Assembly (NCBI GenBank): GCA_028277185.1
Contig: JANQGQ010000018.1
Location: 1 to 64,000, forward strand
DNA: 64,000 nt
DNA from: Woeseiaceae bacterium
Lineage (GTDB): Bacteria > Pseudomonadota > Gammaproteobacteria > Steroidobacterales > Woeseiaceae
Direction of reading: 5' to 3'
Shown in pieces: positions 8,284 to 15,229 of the stretch. How positions within the stretch are numbered: the stretch's first letter is position 1; the number at the start of each line of letters is the position of its first letter. The notes beneath the pieces are model-generated. The model was not told where the DNA came from. It saw only the letters and a program-made list of their open reading frames with translations, and did not search any database. Made by a program: the position numbers and the translations under genes.

Positions 8284-9578
8284 GCAAGCGCTGGCTCGGC
8301 GGTCACCGCCGGCTGCTGTTTCGCACCTACCTCCTGCTCGTCGCCGGCGTCATGGCCGTGGCCATCGTTCTCGAAATCGGCCTCGACTACATCCAGGGCA
8401 CGGTCGAGCCGGAAATCGACCCGTGGGTAGACGCCACGCTCCGGCTCGTCGATGCGCGCCTGGCCGACGCGTCTGCCGACGAACAAGATCGCGTGGCGCG
8501 CGAACTCGGCGACGTCCTCGGCGTGCCGATACGGCTGCTCGGCAGCGACGACGTCTCGAATGACGCGCTGGTCGACAACCCTTCCGCGGCCTTCGTCGAC
8601 GCTTCGGGTGACACGTTCTATCTGTACCGGTCCGCGTCGCTCGAAGAACTCATCTATCTTGGACCGGTAGCGCCCCCCGAGAACAGCGCCTTGCTGAAGC
8701 TGGTGTCGCCGGCGTTTTATCTCGGCGTGTTCGTACTCGTCGGCTTGTGGCTGCGCCCGCTCCTGCGTGACATCGACGTCATCAGCCGCGCCGCCACGCG
8801 CTTCTCGGCGGACTACCGTGAGCCCACACAGACGGCTGGCCGGACCAGCCAACTCACGGTACTCGCGGCGAACGTCGACACCATGTCGTCACGCTTGAGC
8901 GGACTGATACAAAACCAAAAGGAACTGATCGCCGCGCTGTCGCACGAGATGCGAACCCCGTTGGCGCGCATCCGCTTCGCGCTGGCGGTTGCCGGGAAGG
9001 ACGCCGACGAAGAGCTGCGCGGGCGCATCGAGGCAGTGAACGCGGATGTCCAGGAAATCGACGATCTGATCGCAACGATGCTCGACTACGCCCGCCTCGA
9101 TCACCCCGATCTAAGCATGAGCTGGCAGGCGGTCCCGACCGACGCTTTCGCGGACGCACTCGAAGAGCGCTACGCGAGTCACGGCAAGACGCTGTCGATC
9201 GAAAGCCGCGGCGCGCCGGCCGCCATCCAAATGGATCGACGCCTGATGACGCTTGCAATCAGCAATCTGTTGAGCAACGCGATGCGCTATGCCGCGGAGA
9301 AAGTCAGCCTGACATTCGAGGCTTCCGACGACGAGTTCGCCATTGCCGTCGAAGACGACGGCGCCGGAGTACCTGACGCCGACCGCGACACCGTGTTCAA
9401 GGCTTTCACCCGCCTGGATGACAGCCGCGCCCGCGAGACCGGGGGTTACGGTCTCGGCCTGGCTATCGTCGCCCGCATAGCAGCCCTGCACGGCGGGAGA
9501 GCCGGCGTGGACACGGCACCGACGCTCGGCGGTGCGAGATTCCGGATCGCCTGGCCGCGGGAATCGCGGCCGGTCTGA
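8280..9578 (+). CDS. RstB-like sensor histidine kinase
   Basis: A 432-residue membrane kinase. Membrane segments at about 13-33 and 142-158 flank a periplasmic sensor of roughly 105 residues. A HAMP-like linker follows, then the HisKA box LSHEMRTPLAR with His222, and a HATPase domain with N (LSNLLSNAMRYA), G1 (EDDGAGVP) and G2 (GGYGLGLAI) boxes. It starts at a GTG overlapping the response-regulator stop. An open frame continues upstream from 8064, but that part is a shadow of the regulator. The layout matches RstAB-type systems next to MipA and DUF3019 genes. The stimulus is not known. Confidence 0.92.
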   Translation: MSKRWLGGHRRLLFRTYLLLVAGVMAVAIVLEIGLDYIQGTVEPEIDPWVDATLRLVDARLADASADEQDRVARELGDVLGVPIRLLGSDDVSNDALVDNPSAAFVDASGDTFYLYRSASLEELIYLGPVAPPENSALLKLVSPAFYLGVFVLVGLWLRPLLRDIDVISRAATRFSADYREPTQTAGRTSQLTVLAANVDTMSSRLSGLIQNQKELIAALSHEMRTPLARIRFALAVAGKDADEELRGRIEAVNADVQEIDDLIATMLDYARLDHPDLSMSWQAVPTDAFADALEERYASHGKTLSIESRGAPAAIQMDRRLMTLAISNLLSNAMRYAAEKVSLTFEASDDEFAIAVEDDGAGVPDADRDTVFKAFTRLDDSRARETGGYGLGLAIVARIAALHGGRAGVDTAPTLGGARFRIAWPRESRPV

Positions 9579-9684
9579 CCGTTGCCGCTGAGCCCGCGCC
9601 GCTCAGAGAGAACACCGTACGGATCATGGACAAAATCGAAAGCCTGGCGCGACGAATTTCTTCCCGGGACTGAGAGTCTCAACC

Positions 9685-10179
9685 ATGCACACGATTCGCA
9701 GCTTTAGAGAACACGACTGGCCGGGCCTCTGGGACCTGCTGCGCCCGGTGTTCGCCGCCGGCGACACGTATCCGTACTCACCCACAATCAGTGAAGACGA
9801 GGCGCGCCGCGAGTGGATAGACACGAAACGCGCCGCGTACGTCGCGGTCGATTCGTCGGAACGAGTGTTGGGCTCCTACTACATCAAGGACAACCAGCCG
9901 ACGCTCGGCGCTCATGTCTGCAACTGCGGATACGCCGTGTCCGAGGCCGCACGAGGTCAGGGTCTCGGGACACGTATGTGCGAACACTCCCAGGCCGAGG
10001 CGCGACGTCTCGGGTATCGGTGCATGCAGTACAACCTCGTCGTAGCCACGAACACAGTGGCGATCAAAACGTGGGAAAACCAAGGTTTTGCAATCACGGG
10101 CACCCTGCCTGGCGCGTTTCGCCACCCGACGCTCGGCTACGTCGACGCGCTGATCATGTACAAGCAGCTGGAGACCTGA
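9685..10179 (+). CDS. GNAT family N-acetyltransferase
   Basis: A 164-residue acetyl-CoA-dependent transferase. The acetyl-CoA-binding motif A reads RGQGLGTRMCEHSQAEA (about residues 93-109) and the C-terminal motif B contains NTVAIKTWENQGF, typical of the RimI/YjcF-like branch. The N-terminus (IRSFREHDWPGLWDLL) fits the usual first strand and helix. It lies alone between the kinase and the MerR-type regulator with over 70 bp each side. The substrate cannot be read from the sequence. Confidence 0.88.
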   Translation: MHTIRSFREHDWPGLWDLLRPVFAAGDTYPYSPTISEDEARREWIDTKRAAYVAVDSSERVLGSYYIKDNQPTLGAHVCNCGYAVSEAARGQGLGTRMCEHSQAEARRLGYRCMQYNLVVATNTVAIKTWENQGFAITGTLPGAFRHPTLGYVDALIMYKQLET

Positions 10180-10194
10180 GTACGCTCCGGGCGC

Positions 10195-10225
10195 TTGACT
10201 CTACAGTCACGTCAGGCTTCAGACT
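10195..10225 (+). promoter_or_regulatory. MerR-type promoter with 19-bp spacer
   Basis: TTGACT (10195-10200) and CAGACT (10220-10225) are 19 bp apart, the over-long spacing that MerR-family activators correct by twisting DNA. It precedes the MerR/TipAS gene by about 30 nt, suggesting autoregulation. Confidence 0.5.
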
Positions 10226-10255
10226 CTGATCGCGGTACTGGCAAGAGGTATTCCG

Positions 10256-11032
10256 ATGGGCGCAATACGAACCTACAAGGTAAAGGACGTCGCGAAGATC
10301 ACGAGCGTCTCGGTCCGGACGCTGCACTACTACGACGAGATCAGGCTGCTTACTCCGAGCGGCCGCACGGCAGCGGGCTACCGGCTCTATAACGACGACG
10401 ATCTGTTGCGGCTCCAGCAGGTGCTGATCGGCCGCTCCCTCGGAATGCCGCTGGAGGAAATACGCCAGTGGCTGGACGATCCGAACTTCGACTATGCAAA
10501 GAGCCTGAGGAAGCAACGCTCCCTGCTGATCGAGCGGCTTACCGAGACCAGCGACATGATCGCGGCGATCGACCGAACGCTCGAGGCTCTGTCGGACGCT
10601 CCGTACGACGTGGACTTCGAAACGATATTCGACGGTTTCCATCCGGGCGACTACGACGAAGAGGCCCAGGCCCGTTGGGGGGAGACCGCGGCATACGCGC
10701 AAAGCGCTCAGCGGACGAAGGATTACGGCGAGTCCGAGTGGACGGCCATAAAGGACGAACTGGACGACATCCTTTCGGAAGCCGCGGCGGCCATGAGCGC
10801 CGACACGCCCGCGGACAGCCGCCGGGCGCTGAACATCGCGGAACGCCATCGCCTGCACATCTGTCGCTGGTTCTACGATCTTCCTCCGCGCGCCCACGTC
10901 AACCTCGCTGGCATGTGGGAAAGCGACGATCGATTTCGACGCAACATCGACAAGCACGGCGAGGGACTCACCCGCTGGCTGGTTGCCGCCGTTCGCGCAG
11001 CGGACAGGGACGGGGCTGTTCGCTTCCCGTAG
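10256..11032 (+). CDS. MerR family regulator with TipAS domain
   Basis: A 258-residue regulator. Residues 6-75 form the MerR helix-turn-helix (VKDVAKITSVSVRTLHYYDE, then GYRLYNDDDLLRL). A coiled-coil dimerisation helix follows, and residues about 130-250 resemble the TipAS antibiotic-recognition domain (AEAAAAMSAD, NIAERHRLHICRWFY, HVNLAGMWESDDRFRRNID). TipAL-type proteins bind thiopeptides and other amphipathic drugs and activate efflux or sequestration genes. Here the nearest same-strand candidates are the gene itself and genes downstream. The ATG start lacks a strong ribosome-binding site. Confidence 0.88.
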   Translation: MGAIRTYKVKDVAKITSVSVRTLHYYDEIRLLTPSGRTAAGYRLYNDDDLLRLQQVLIGRSLGMPLEEIRQWLDDPNFDYAKSLRKQRSLLIERLTETSDMIAAIDRTLEALSDAPYDVDFETIFDGFHPGDYDEEAQARWGETAAYAQSAQRTKDYGESEWTAIKDELDDILSEAAAAMSADTPADSRRALNIAERHRLHICRWFYDLPPRAHVNLAGMWESDDRFRRNIDKHGEGLTRWLVAAVRAADRDGAVRFP

Positions 11033-11033
11033 A

Positions 11034-11245
11034 GGCTGAGAGCCAGCGCGAGTTCCAGCGTGTCGCGGATCGAAATCCCGTCGCGGCCGCGATAAACCTC
11101 GTCGGGATCCATCCGCTCTACGCGCCACCTCGCTGAAGCCCCCCCAAGCTGCAGGCAGAAACCGTGAAACCTTGCTTCCGATAGAAGCGCAGGGCGCCCG
11201 TGTCGTCGTTGGTTGTGGAGACCGCGACAGACCGCGCGGCGCGAC
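11034..11245 (-). pseudogene. Remnant of a GNAT acetyltransferase
   Basis: On the minus strand one frame encodes STTNDDTGALRFYRKQGF, a hallmark of GNAT motif B. It meets a stop about 21 codons later. In another frame the sequence goes on with DGISIRDTLELAL, matching the conserved end of this GNAT subfamily (GIPIRDELELE). The N-terminal acetyl-CoA-binding half is absent and the two parts need a frameshift to join, so I read this as a decayed 3' fragment. It fills most of the gap between the MerR gene and the barrel gene. Confidence 0.55.
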
Positions 11246-11249
11246 AAAA

Positions 11250-11305
11250 ACACAAACTCGCTCACACAAACGCGACGGACGCAGGCACCAGAGCATAACT
11301 AGAAT
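11250..11305 (+). promoter_or_regulatory. Shared upstream element, copy A
   Basis: An ACACAAACTCG-n-TCACACAA block, then ACGGAC, 16 bp and an ACTAGA block, about 70 bp before the barrel gene. The same blocks with identical spacing recur at 12153-12208 before the next gene. The ACTAGA part may be a -10-like region. Confidence 0.5.
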
Positions 11306-11376
11306 CTGCGGCGTTTATCGATTCAACGACACCGGGACTGGCGCGACCCAGTTTCTTACGTTGGGAGCCACAGATC

Positions 11377-12132
11377 ATGAAAGTCTTGAGAAATGTCTTT
11401 ATCGCACTTTCCTGGTACGCCGCGATTGTTTTCAGCGGCCCGGTTCTCGCATCGCCGCCTGCCGATCGTGTGGATTGCGCACTGGGCTGGTTCGATGCCA
11501 GCTTCGAAACGACGCGGTCCCTGAGTCCGGTCAACCCTCTAGAAACCACGCTCAGCGCACGCGGCGGTGACGGCGGCGCAATCGACTGCGCCGTACGAAT
11601 CCACAACGGCCTGTACGCGTACGGCGAAGTCGGGAAAGCGGATGCGCGTCTCGACGTCTCACTGACGCTCGACGACGAAACGAGTGTGGGAACCTTCGAC
11701 CTCGACGCCGAGTACCAGCGTATCGGGGTGGGCTACGTACATCCCATTGCCGATCAGCTCAGTCTGTACGGTCAAATCGGCTACCTGAAGAGCGACTACG
11801 AGTTCGAGCCGATCTTCGTGATCCTGGACTCGGGAGCCGCGCAGTTAGGTCCGGCTGAGCTCCGGAACGACAGCGACGGCCTCGACTTCGAGAGCGGCCT
11901 CACATGGACGGCTTCGGAGCGACTGGAAGTAGGCGGGTTTGCGCGATTCGCCGAGAAGAACAGCCTCACCTTCGGTGGGGCCGGCAACTCCGTCTTCGCG
12001 CTCGAGAATGAGGACGACTTCAGAGTCGGTGCGCGAATCAGATTCCAGCTGGCAAAGCCCGTTCACTTCGCCGCAGACGCCGAGTTCGGTGACTTAGATA
12101 CGCTGTTTCTCGGGCTGGGCGTCCGCTTCTGA
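11377..12132 (+). CDS. Outer-membrane beta-barrel protein, uncharacterised
   Basis: A 251-residue protein with a signal peptide (residues 1 to about 26, ending PVLAS). The mature chain has alternating hydrophobic strands (RIGVGYVHPIADQLSLYGQIGY, read as two strands and a turn) and ends in LGLGVRF, the aromatic C-terminal residue recognised by the BAM machinery. It resembles small 8-10-stranded barrels of the porin-family/OmpW-like type, but I do not assign a substrate. Two cysteines (VDCALG, IDCAV) could pair. Its upstream element is shared with the following serine-hydrolase-like gene, so the two may be co-regulated from separate promoters. Confidence 0.7.
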   Translation: MKVLRNVFIALSWYAAIVFSGPVLASPPADRVDCALGWFDASFETTRSLSPVNPLETTLSARGGDGGAIDCAVRIHNGLYAYGEVGKADARLDVSLTLDDETSVGTFDLDAEYQRIGVGYVHPIADQLSLYGQIGYLKSDYEFEPIFVILDSGAAQLGPAELRNDSDGLDFESGLTWTASERLEVGGFARFAEKNSLTFGGAGNSVFALENEDDFRVGARIRFQLAKPVHFAADAEFGDLDTLFLGLGVRF

Positions 12133-12152
12133 TACGTCGGCGCCACACAAAT

Positions 12153-12208
12153 ACACAAACTCGATCACACAATCGCTACGGACTTCCGGCCGCGAGCGTT
12201 ACTAGACT
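12153..12208 (+). promoter_or_regulatory. Shared upstream element, copy B
   Basis: The second copy of the element at 11250-11305, with the same block order and the same 16-bp spacing between ACGGAC and the ACTAGA block. It ends 39 bp before the serine-hydrolase-like gene. Confidence 0.5.
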
Positions 12209-12247
12209 GCGCGCCAAACTTCGAACCTAATGACACAGGAGGTTGTC

Positions 12248-13516
12248 ATGGCCTACAAACCCGGCCGACCCGGCCGCTTCTTTGGATTCCTTGCCGCGGT
12301 CACCGCGCTGTCGGCATGCGATTCAGGCAGCCTGGACCTGAACCTGTTTCAGCGCAGCGTAGCGGAGGCCGAACTGACAACGATCGTCGATACAGCCGAA
12401 GCAGACCCGTCGATACGCAATCTGACCGTTCTCGTCGACATTCCGGGACTCGGTTTCCGCTGGCAAGCCGCACGGGCGAACATCAACTCGCCTGGCGGGA
12501 TTCCGATGCAGACGGACTCGGCGTTCCGGGTGGACGGCATTACCAAGATGTTCACGAGCGTACTCATCCTGCAGATGATCGAGAAGGGTTTTCTGACGCT
12601 GGATACACGTCTCGGGGATATCCTCACGGACAACAACATGCCGGCCGGCTTCACCCTGGAGATGCTGCATGGTTTCAACGGCGTGGATCGCGGTGACGAC
12701 GTCACGATTCGGCAGCTGCTGAACCACTCCAGCGGATTCCGCGACTACTTTGTCGATACACCGACGAGCAGTCCGGCGGCGTTGTCGATTTCCCAACGGA
12801 TTGTCGGTGACATACTGGGCACCCTGCCAAGTGGAATCCGCGACGTGCAGTGGGGCCCGCAGGAGCTGCTCCTGTACTTCATCGGCTCGCAGATGTCGGC
12901 AAACGCCTTATTCGCCCCCGGCGCAGACTTCCACTACGCCGACACGAACTATCTCGTTCTCGGGGTCGTAATCGAGGAAGTGACTCAGGACACTCTCGCG
13001 AACAACTACCTCAATTTCGTCTATGGAAATGCGCAAATGCCTCAGGCGTACCTGGAATGGTATGAACAGAGCCAGGCCGACGCGGTCAGTCACTTCTGGG
13101 AAATACCCACGGACACTCAGCCGGTGAACATCGATTTCGTCGCGGAGGCCGTCAACACGTCCACGGATTGGGGTGGCGGCGGCATCGTTACCACGGCCGC
13201 GGAGCTGGTCGGGTTCCTCCAAACGCTTTTCGCGGGCGACCAGTTCGCAGACGCCGACACACTTGACTCCATGCAGCAGACAATCCCGACCGGTCAGCCC
13301 GGTCTGAGCTACGGACTGGGGCTCGAACGCCGCGTCTTCCAGCTTTCCGGAAACACCGTGGAGGTTTACGGACACAGCGGACTGTGGGGTGTCGGCGCCT
13401 ACTATATCCCCGAAACGGACACGAGCATCGTCTACGCCATGAACCAGGTAGAACTCGACACCGACTGGCTGCTCGAGATCATGGAGGCGCTCGACGAAGC
13501 GAGGTTGTTCGACTGA
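12248..13516 (+). CDS. Beta-lactamase/D,D-peptidase-fold lipoprotein lacking the catalytic Ser
   Basis: A 422-residue lipoprotein (lipobox LSAC, Cys24) with the class C beta-lactamase/serine hydrolase fold. The SxxK motif is altered: FRVDGITKMFTS has Gly97 where the nucleophilic Ser should be, while Lys100 is kept. The second motif reads Tyr230-Ala-Asp, and the third, His376-Ser-Gly, is intact. It may therefore be a binding protein or pseudo-enzyme rather than a hydrolase. The start at 12248 is supported by AGGAGG 5 nt upstream; the ATG at 12230 lies ahead of that site. A terminator follows at 13546. Confidence 0.8.
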   Translation: MAYKPGRPGRFFGFLAAVTALSACDSGSLDLNLFQRSVAEAELTTIVDTAEADPSIRNLTVLVDIPGLGFRWQAARANINSPGGIPMQTDSAFRVDGITKMFTSVLILQMIEKGFLTLDTRLGDILTDNNMPAGFTLEMLHGFNGVDRGDDVTIRQLLNHSSGFRDYFVDTPTSSPAALSISQRIVGDILGTLPSGIRDVQWGPQELLLYFIGSQMSANALFAPGADFHYADTNYLVLGVVIEEVTQDTLANNYLNFVYGNAQMPQAYLEWYEQSQADAVSHFWEIPTDTQPVNIDFVAEAVNTSTDWGGGGIVTTAAELVGFLQTLFAGDQFADADTLDSMQQTIPTGQPGLSYGLGLERRVFQLSGNTVEVYGHSGLWGVGAYYIPETDTSIVYAMNQVELDTDWLLEIMEALDEARLFD

Positions 13517-13545
13517 GTGCCAAAGTACTGCATCAAACTAACGAC

Positions 13546-13569
13546 GAAGGGCCCCTTACGGGGCCCTTC
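13546..13569 (+). terminator. Terminator hairpin after the serine-hydrolase-like gene
   Basis: A perfect 10-bp stem GAAGGGCCCC / GGGGCCCTTC with loop TTAC, 30 bp after the stop. The following T-run is weak. Confidence 0.65.
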
Positions 13570-13576
13570 ATACTTG

Positions 13577-13591
13577 TGGCGAAGAGAGGGG
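13577..13591 (+). repeat. Imperfect copy of the tRNA-Ser 3' end (possible att remnant)
   Basis: TGGCGAAGAGAGGGG resembles the tRNA-Ser 3' end at 14673 (TGGCGGAGAGAGAGGG on the same strand), with one substitution and a 1-2 base indel. The two lie on either side of the low-G+C TIR gene in the orientation expected after integration at a tRNA 3' end. The match is short, so this is tentative. The rest of 13592-13821 holds no ORF, only a small AGCCC/GGGCT hairpin near 13688. Confidence 0.3.
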
Positions 13592-13821
13592 CTTTCTGGG
13601 CTCGGGACATGGATATGTCCTAAGAGAACCACCCTCCACATCTGCACGATTCGCGCACGGGGAGATAATCCTTTCTCATACTACTAGAAGCCCATCGGGC
13701 TACTCCCCAAAAACTGCAGCTCTCGCTGGAAGCGGTCGCTAAACGGCTGCTGTACAGCGTATCTTTTTCACTAGCAGCAACCGTCCGGAAACCGTCGTTT
13801 AGAGTTACAGCGGAGTATTCG

Positions 13822-14619
13822 TCAGACAGCGTCTAGGGGAAACTCCCGGTGAATGGTTGCAACTACGTCTCCGAAAGTCTCTTTTATGTTGCCAGCTGAG
13901 AACCGGATTTGATCGATTCCAGATATGTTTGAGAAGACGTCGGTACCCTCTTCAACAAGAGCGATCGCACGTTTAAACCCGAGACGACCCTGAAAGAGGC
14001 CAGCCTCATGCACTACGTTTTGCCGCGCTCGTTTGCCGCCCTCCGGCATATCGTCCTCAGCGGTCATTACTAGCAATGCAAAAGAACTGTTTGCAAGCAT
14101 TTCCTCCAGAATGTCGCGAACCGCATGACCTGCTCGCGCGCCAATCTCATACGCCTCTACTGGATAAGAGTGCTTCTCGTGGAGATGATCCTTTAAGTCT
14201 CGCCACATGGAGTCGTGGCCATGACCTATGAAAATGGTTGGCTTTGTCTGTGGAGCATGTAGCAGTTCCGGAAGTAGTGATTCCTGAAGATTTTGTTCGA
14301 ATACGTCGAATACTGCTTCAACGTTGCTGCGTGCAGGTGCATCCACAAGGACTGTAGTAGACCGTTCCCAAGCATCCACGCTGAGCCAGAAATCGCCTAC
14401 AAAAACAGAGAACGTAGCCCATCCGGATGACCGTCGGTAGTCCGAGAAGAACTCCTCTTGAGAGTCGTGTTGCCATTTGGCATCGTCAATTTCGACCGCA
14501 AGCGTTTGCGACTTGCGCGTGTTTTTTTCTGGTTGCGCCAAATCTTCCATTCGAGCAAGAGCTTGTCGAAGTACTTCGCCCGAAAAACGTGCGTTGGCAA
14601 ACTCCTTCCTTTTTTGCAC
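13822..14619 (-). CDS. TIR-like domain protein (CAP12/PF10137 type), candidate defence effector
   Basis: A 265-residue protein. Residues about 126-260 match the TIR-like nucleotide-binding domain: PTIFIGHGHD at 127-136, then MTAEDD, then NVVHEAGLFQGRLG with Glu205 in the position of the NADase catalytic glutamate. The N-terminal 120 residues form an unrecognised domain, possibly the sensor. Such TIR domains degrade NAD+ in CBASS, Pycsar and related anti-phage systems, but no cyclase gene is next to it. Start is GTG with AGGGG 6 nt upstream. Base composition is clearly lower (45 and 47% G+C in two sampled 60-base lines) than its neighbours, and it abuts tRNA-Ser, which suggests horizontal gain. 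Confidence 0.8.
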   Translation of the reverse strand: MQKRKEFANARFSGEVLRQALARMEDLAQPEKNTRKSQTLAVEIDDAKWQHDSQEEFFSDYRRSSGWATFSVFVGDFWLSVDAWERSTTVLVDAPARSNVEAVFDVFEQNLQESLLPELLHAPQTKPTIFIGHGHDSMWRDLKDHLHEKHSYPVEAYEIGARAGHAVRDILEEMLANSSFALLVMTAEDDMPEGGKRARQNVVHEAGLFQGRLGFKRAIALVEEGTDVFSNISGIDQIRFSAGNIKETFGDVVATIHREFPLDAV

Positions 14620-14638
14620 GGTGTACCCCTGAATTGAG

Positions 14639-14663
14639 AAAGGGGATCCGGAGGACCCCCTTT
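14639..14663 (-). terminator. Terminator hairpin after tRNA-Ser
   Basis: On the minus strand AAAGGGGGTCC pairs with GGATCCCCTTT around a short loop, 10 nt after the CCA end. It separates the tRNA from the TIR gene. Confidence 0.6.
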
Positions 14664-14672
14664 GTCTGTCAT

Positions 14673-14763
14673 TGGCGGAGAGAGAGGGATTCGAACCCTC
14701 GATACGCTATTAACGTATACTCCCTTAGCAGGGGAGCGCTTTCGACCACTCAGCCATCTCTCC
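14673..14763 (-). tRNA. tRNA-Ser (anticodon GCT)
   Basis: A 91-nt type II tRNA with encoded CCA. The acceptor arm is GGAGAGA/TCTCTCC, the anticodon loop CTGCTAA gives GCT, and a long variable arm is present. It follows csrA on the same strand, as in many gammaproteobacteria. Confidence 0.97.
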
Positions 14764-14877
14764 GGAACCTGTTGTCGTGCCGCCGCGGAATACGGCCCCA
14801 CGGGATTGCGCACCCGGGTGCCGTTAGCGGGCTGCATAGGGTACTGATCGGGTTTCTTCAGGTAAAGTCCCGTCGTC

Positions 14878-15081
14878 CTATTGCTCGTCGTCGGGCTTGT
14901 CGCTGCCCTCGGCGGCTTTCTCGCTCTGAATCCGCTCGAAAATCTCTTCGCGGTGCACCGCCACGTCTTTGGGCGCATTGATGCCTATCCGCACCTGATT
15001 TCCTTTCACTCCCAAGACGGTGATCGTTACATCGCTCCCGATCATTACCGTCTCACCAGCGCGGCGCGTCAGAATCAGCAT
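14878..15081 (-). CDS. csrA: Carbon storage regulator CsrA
   Basis: A 67-residue RNA-binding regulator that binds GGA motifs in mRNA leaders and controls carbon flux, motility and biofilm. The full CsrA core is present: [15 protein letters not shown], then [18 protein letters not shown]. The C-terminal tail is short and acidic. The ribosome-binding region GCAGGAGTAGGACG holds two GGA triplets, so CsrA may bind its own mRNA (inference). It sits between alaS and tRNA-Ser in the classic order. Confidence 0.97.
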   Translation of the reverse strand: MLILTRRAGETVMIGSDVTITVLGVKGNQVRIGINAPKDVAVHREEIFERIQSEKAAEGSDKPDDEQ

Positions 15082-15194
15082 GACGTCCTACTCCTGCCTG
15101 GCGCGGGGCTTTCCATCCCCAGCTCATACGCGTGGTATCTCCAAACCGCTTGCGATACTAGCGTATTTTTAAACAATATGGGCAAAAAGTCGGG

Positions 15195-15221
15195 AAAAAA
15201 CAGCGGCCTGCGGAGCCGCTG
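15195..15221 (-). terminator. Rho-independent terminator of alaS
   Basis: Nine bases after the alaS stop, CAGCGGC pairs with GCCGCTG across a 7-nt loop and is followed by TTTTTT on the minus strand. Confidence 0.85.
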
Positions 15222-15229
15222 GCGCTGAC

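Noticed and set aside
13592..13821. Possible integrase remnant beside the TIR gene
   Set aside because: All frames are interrupted and no recombinase motif is visible.
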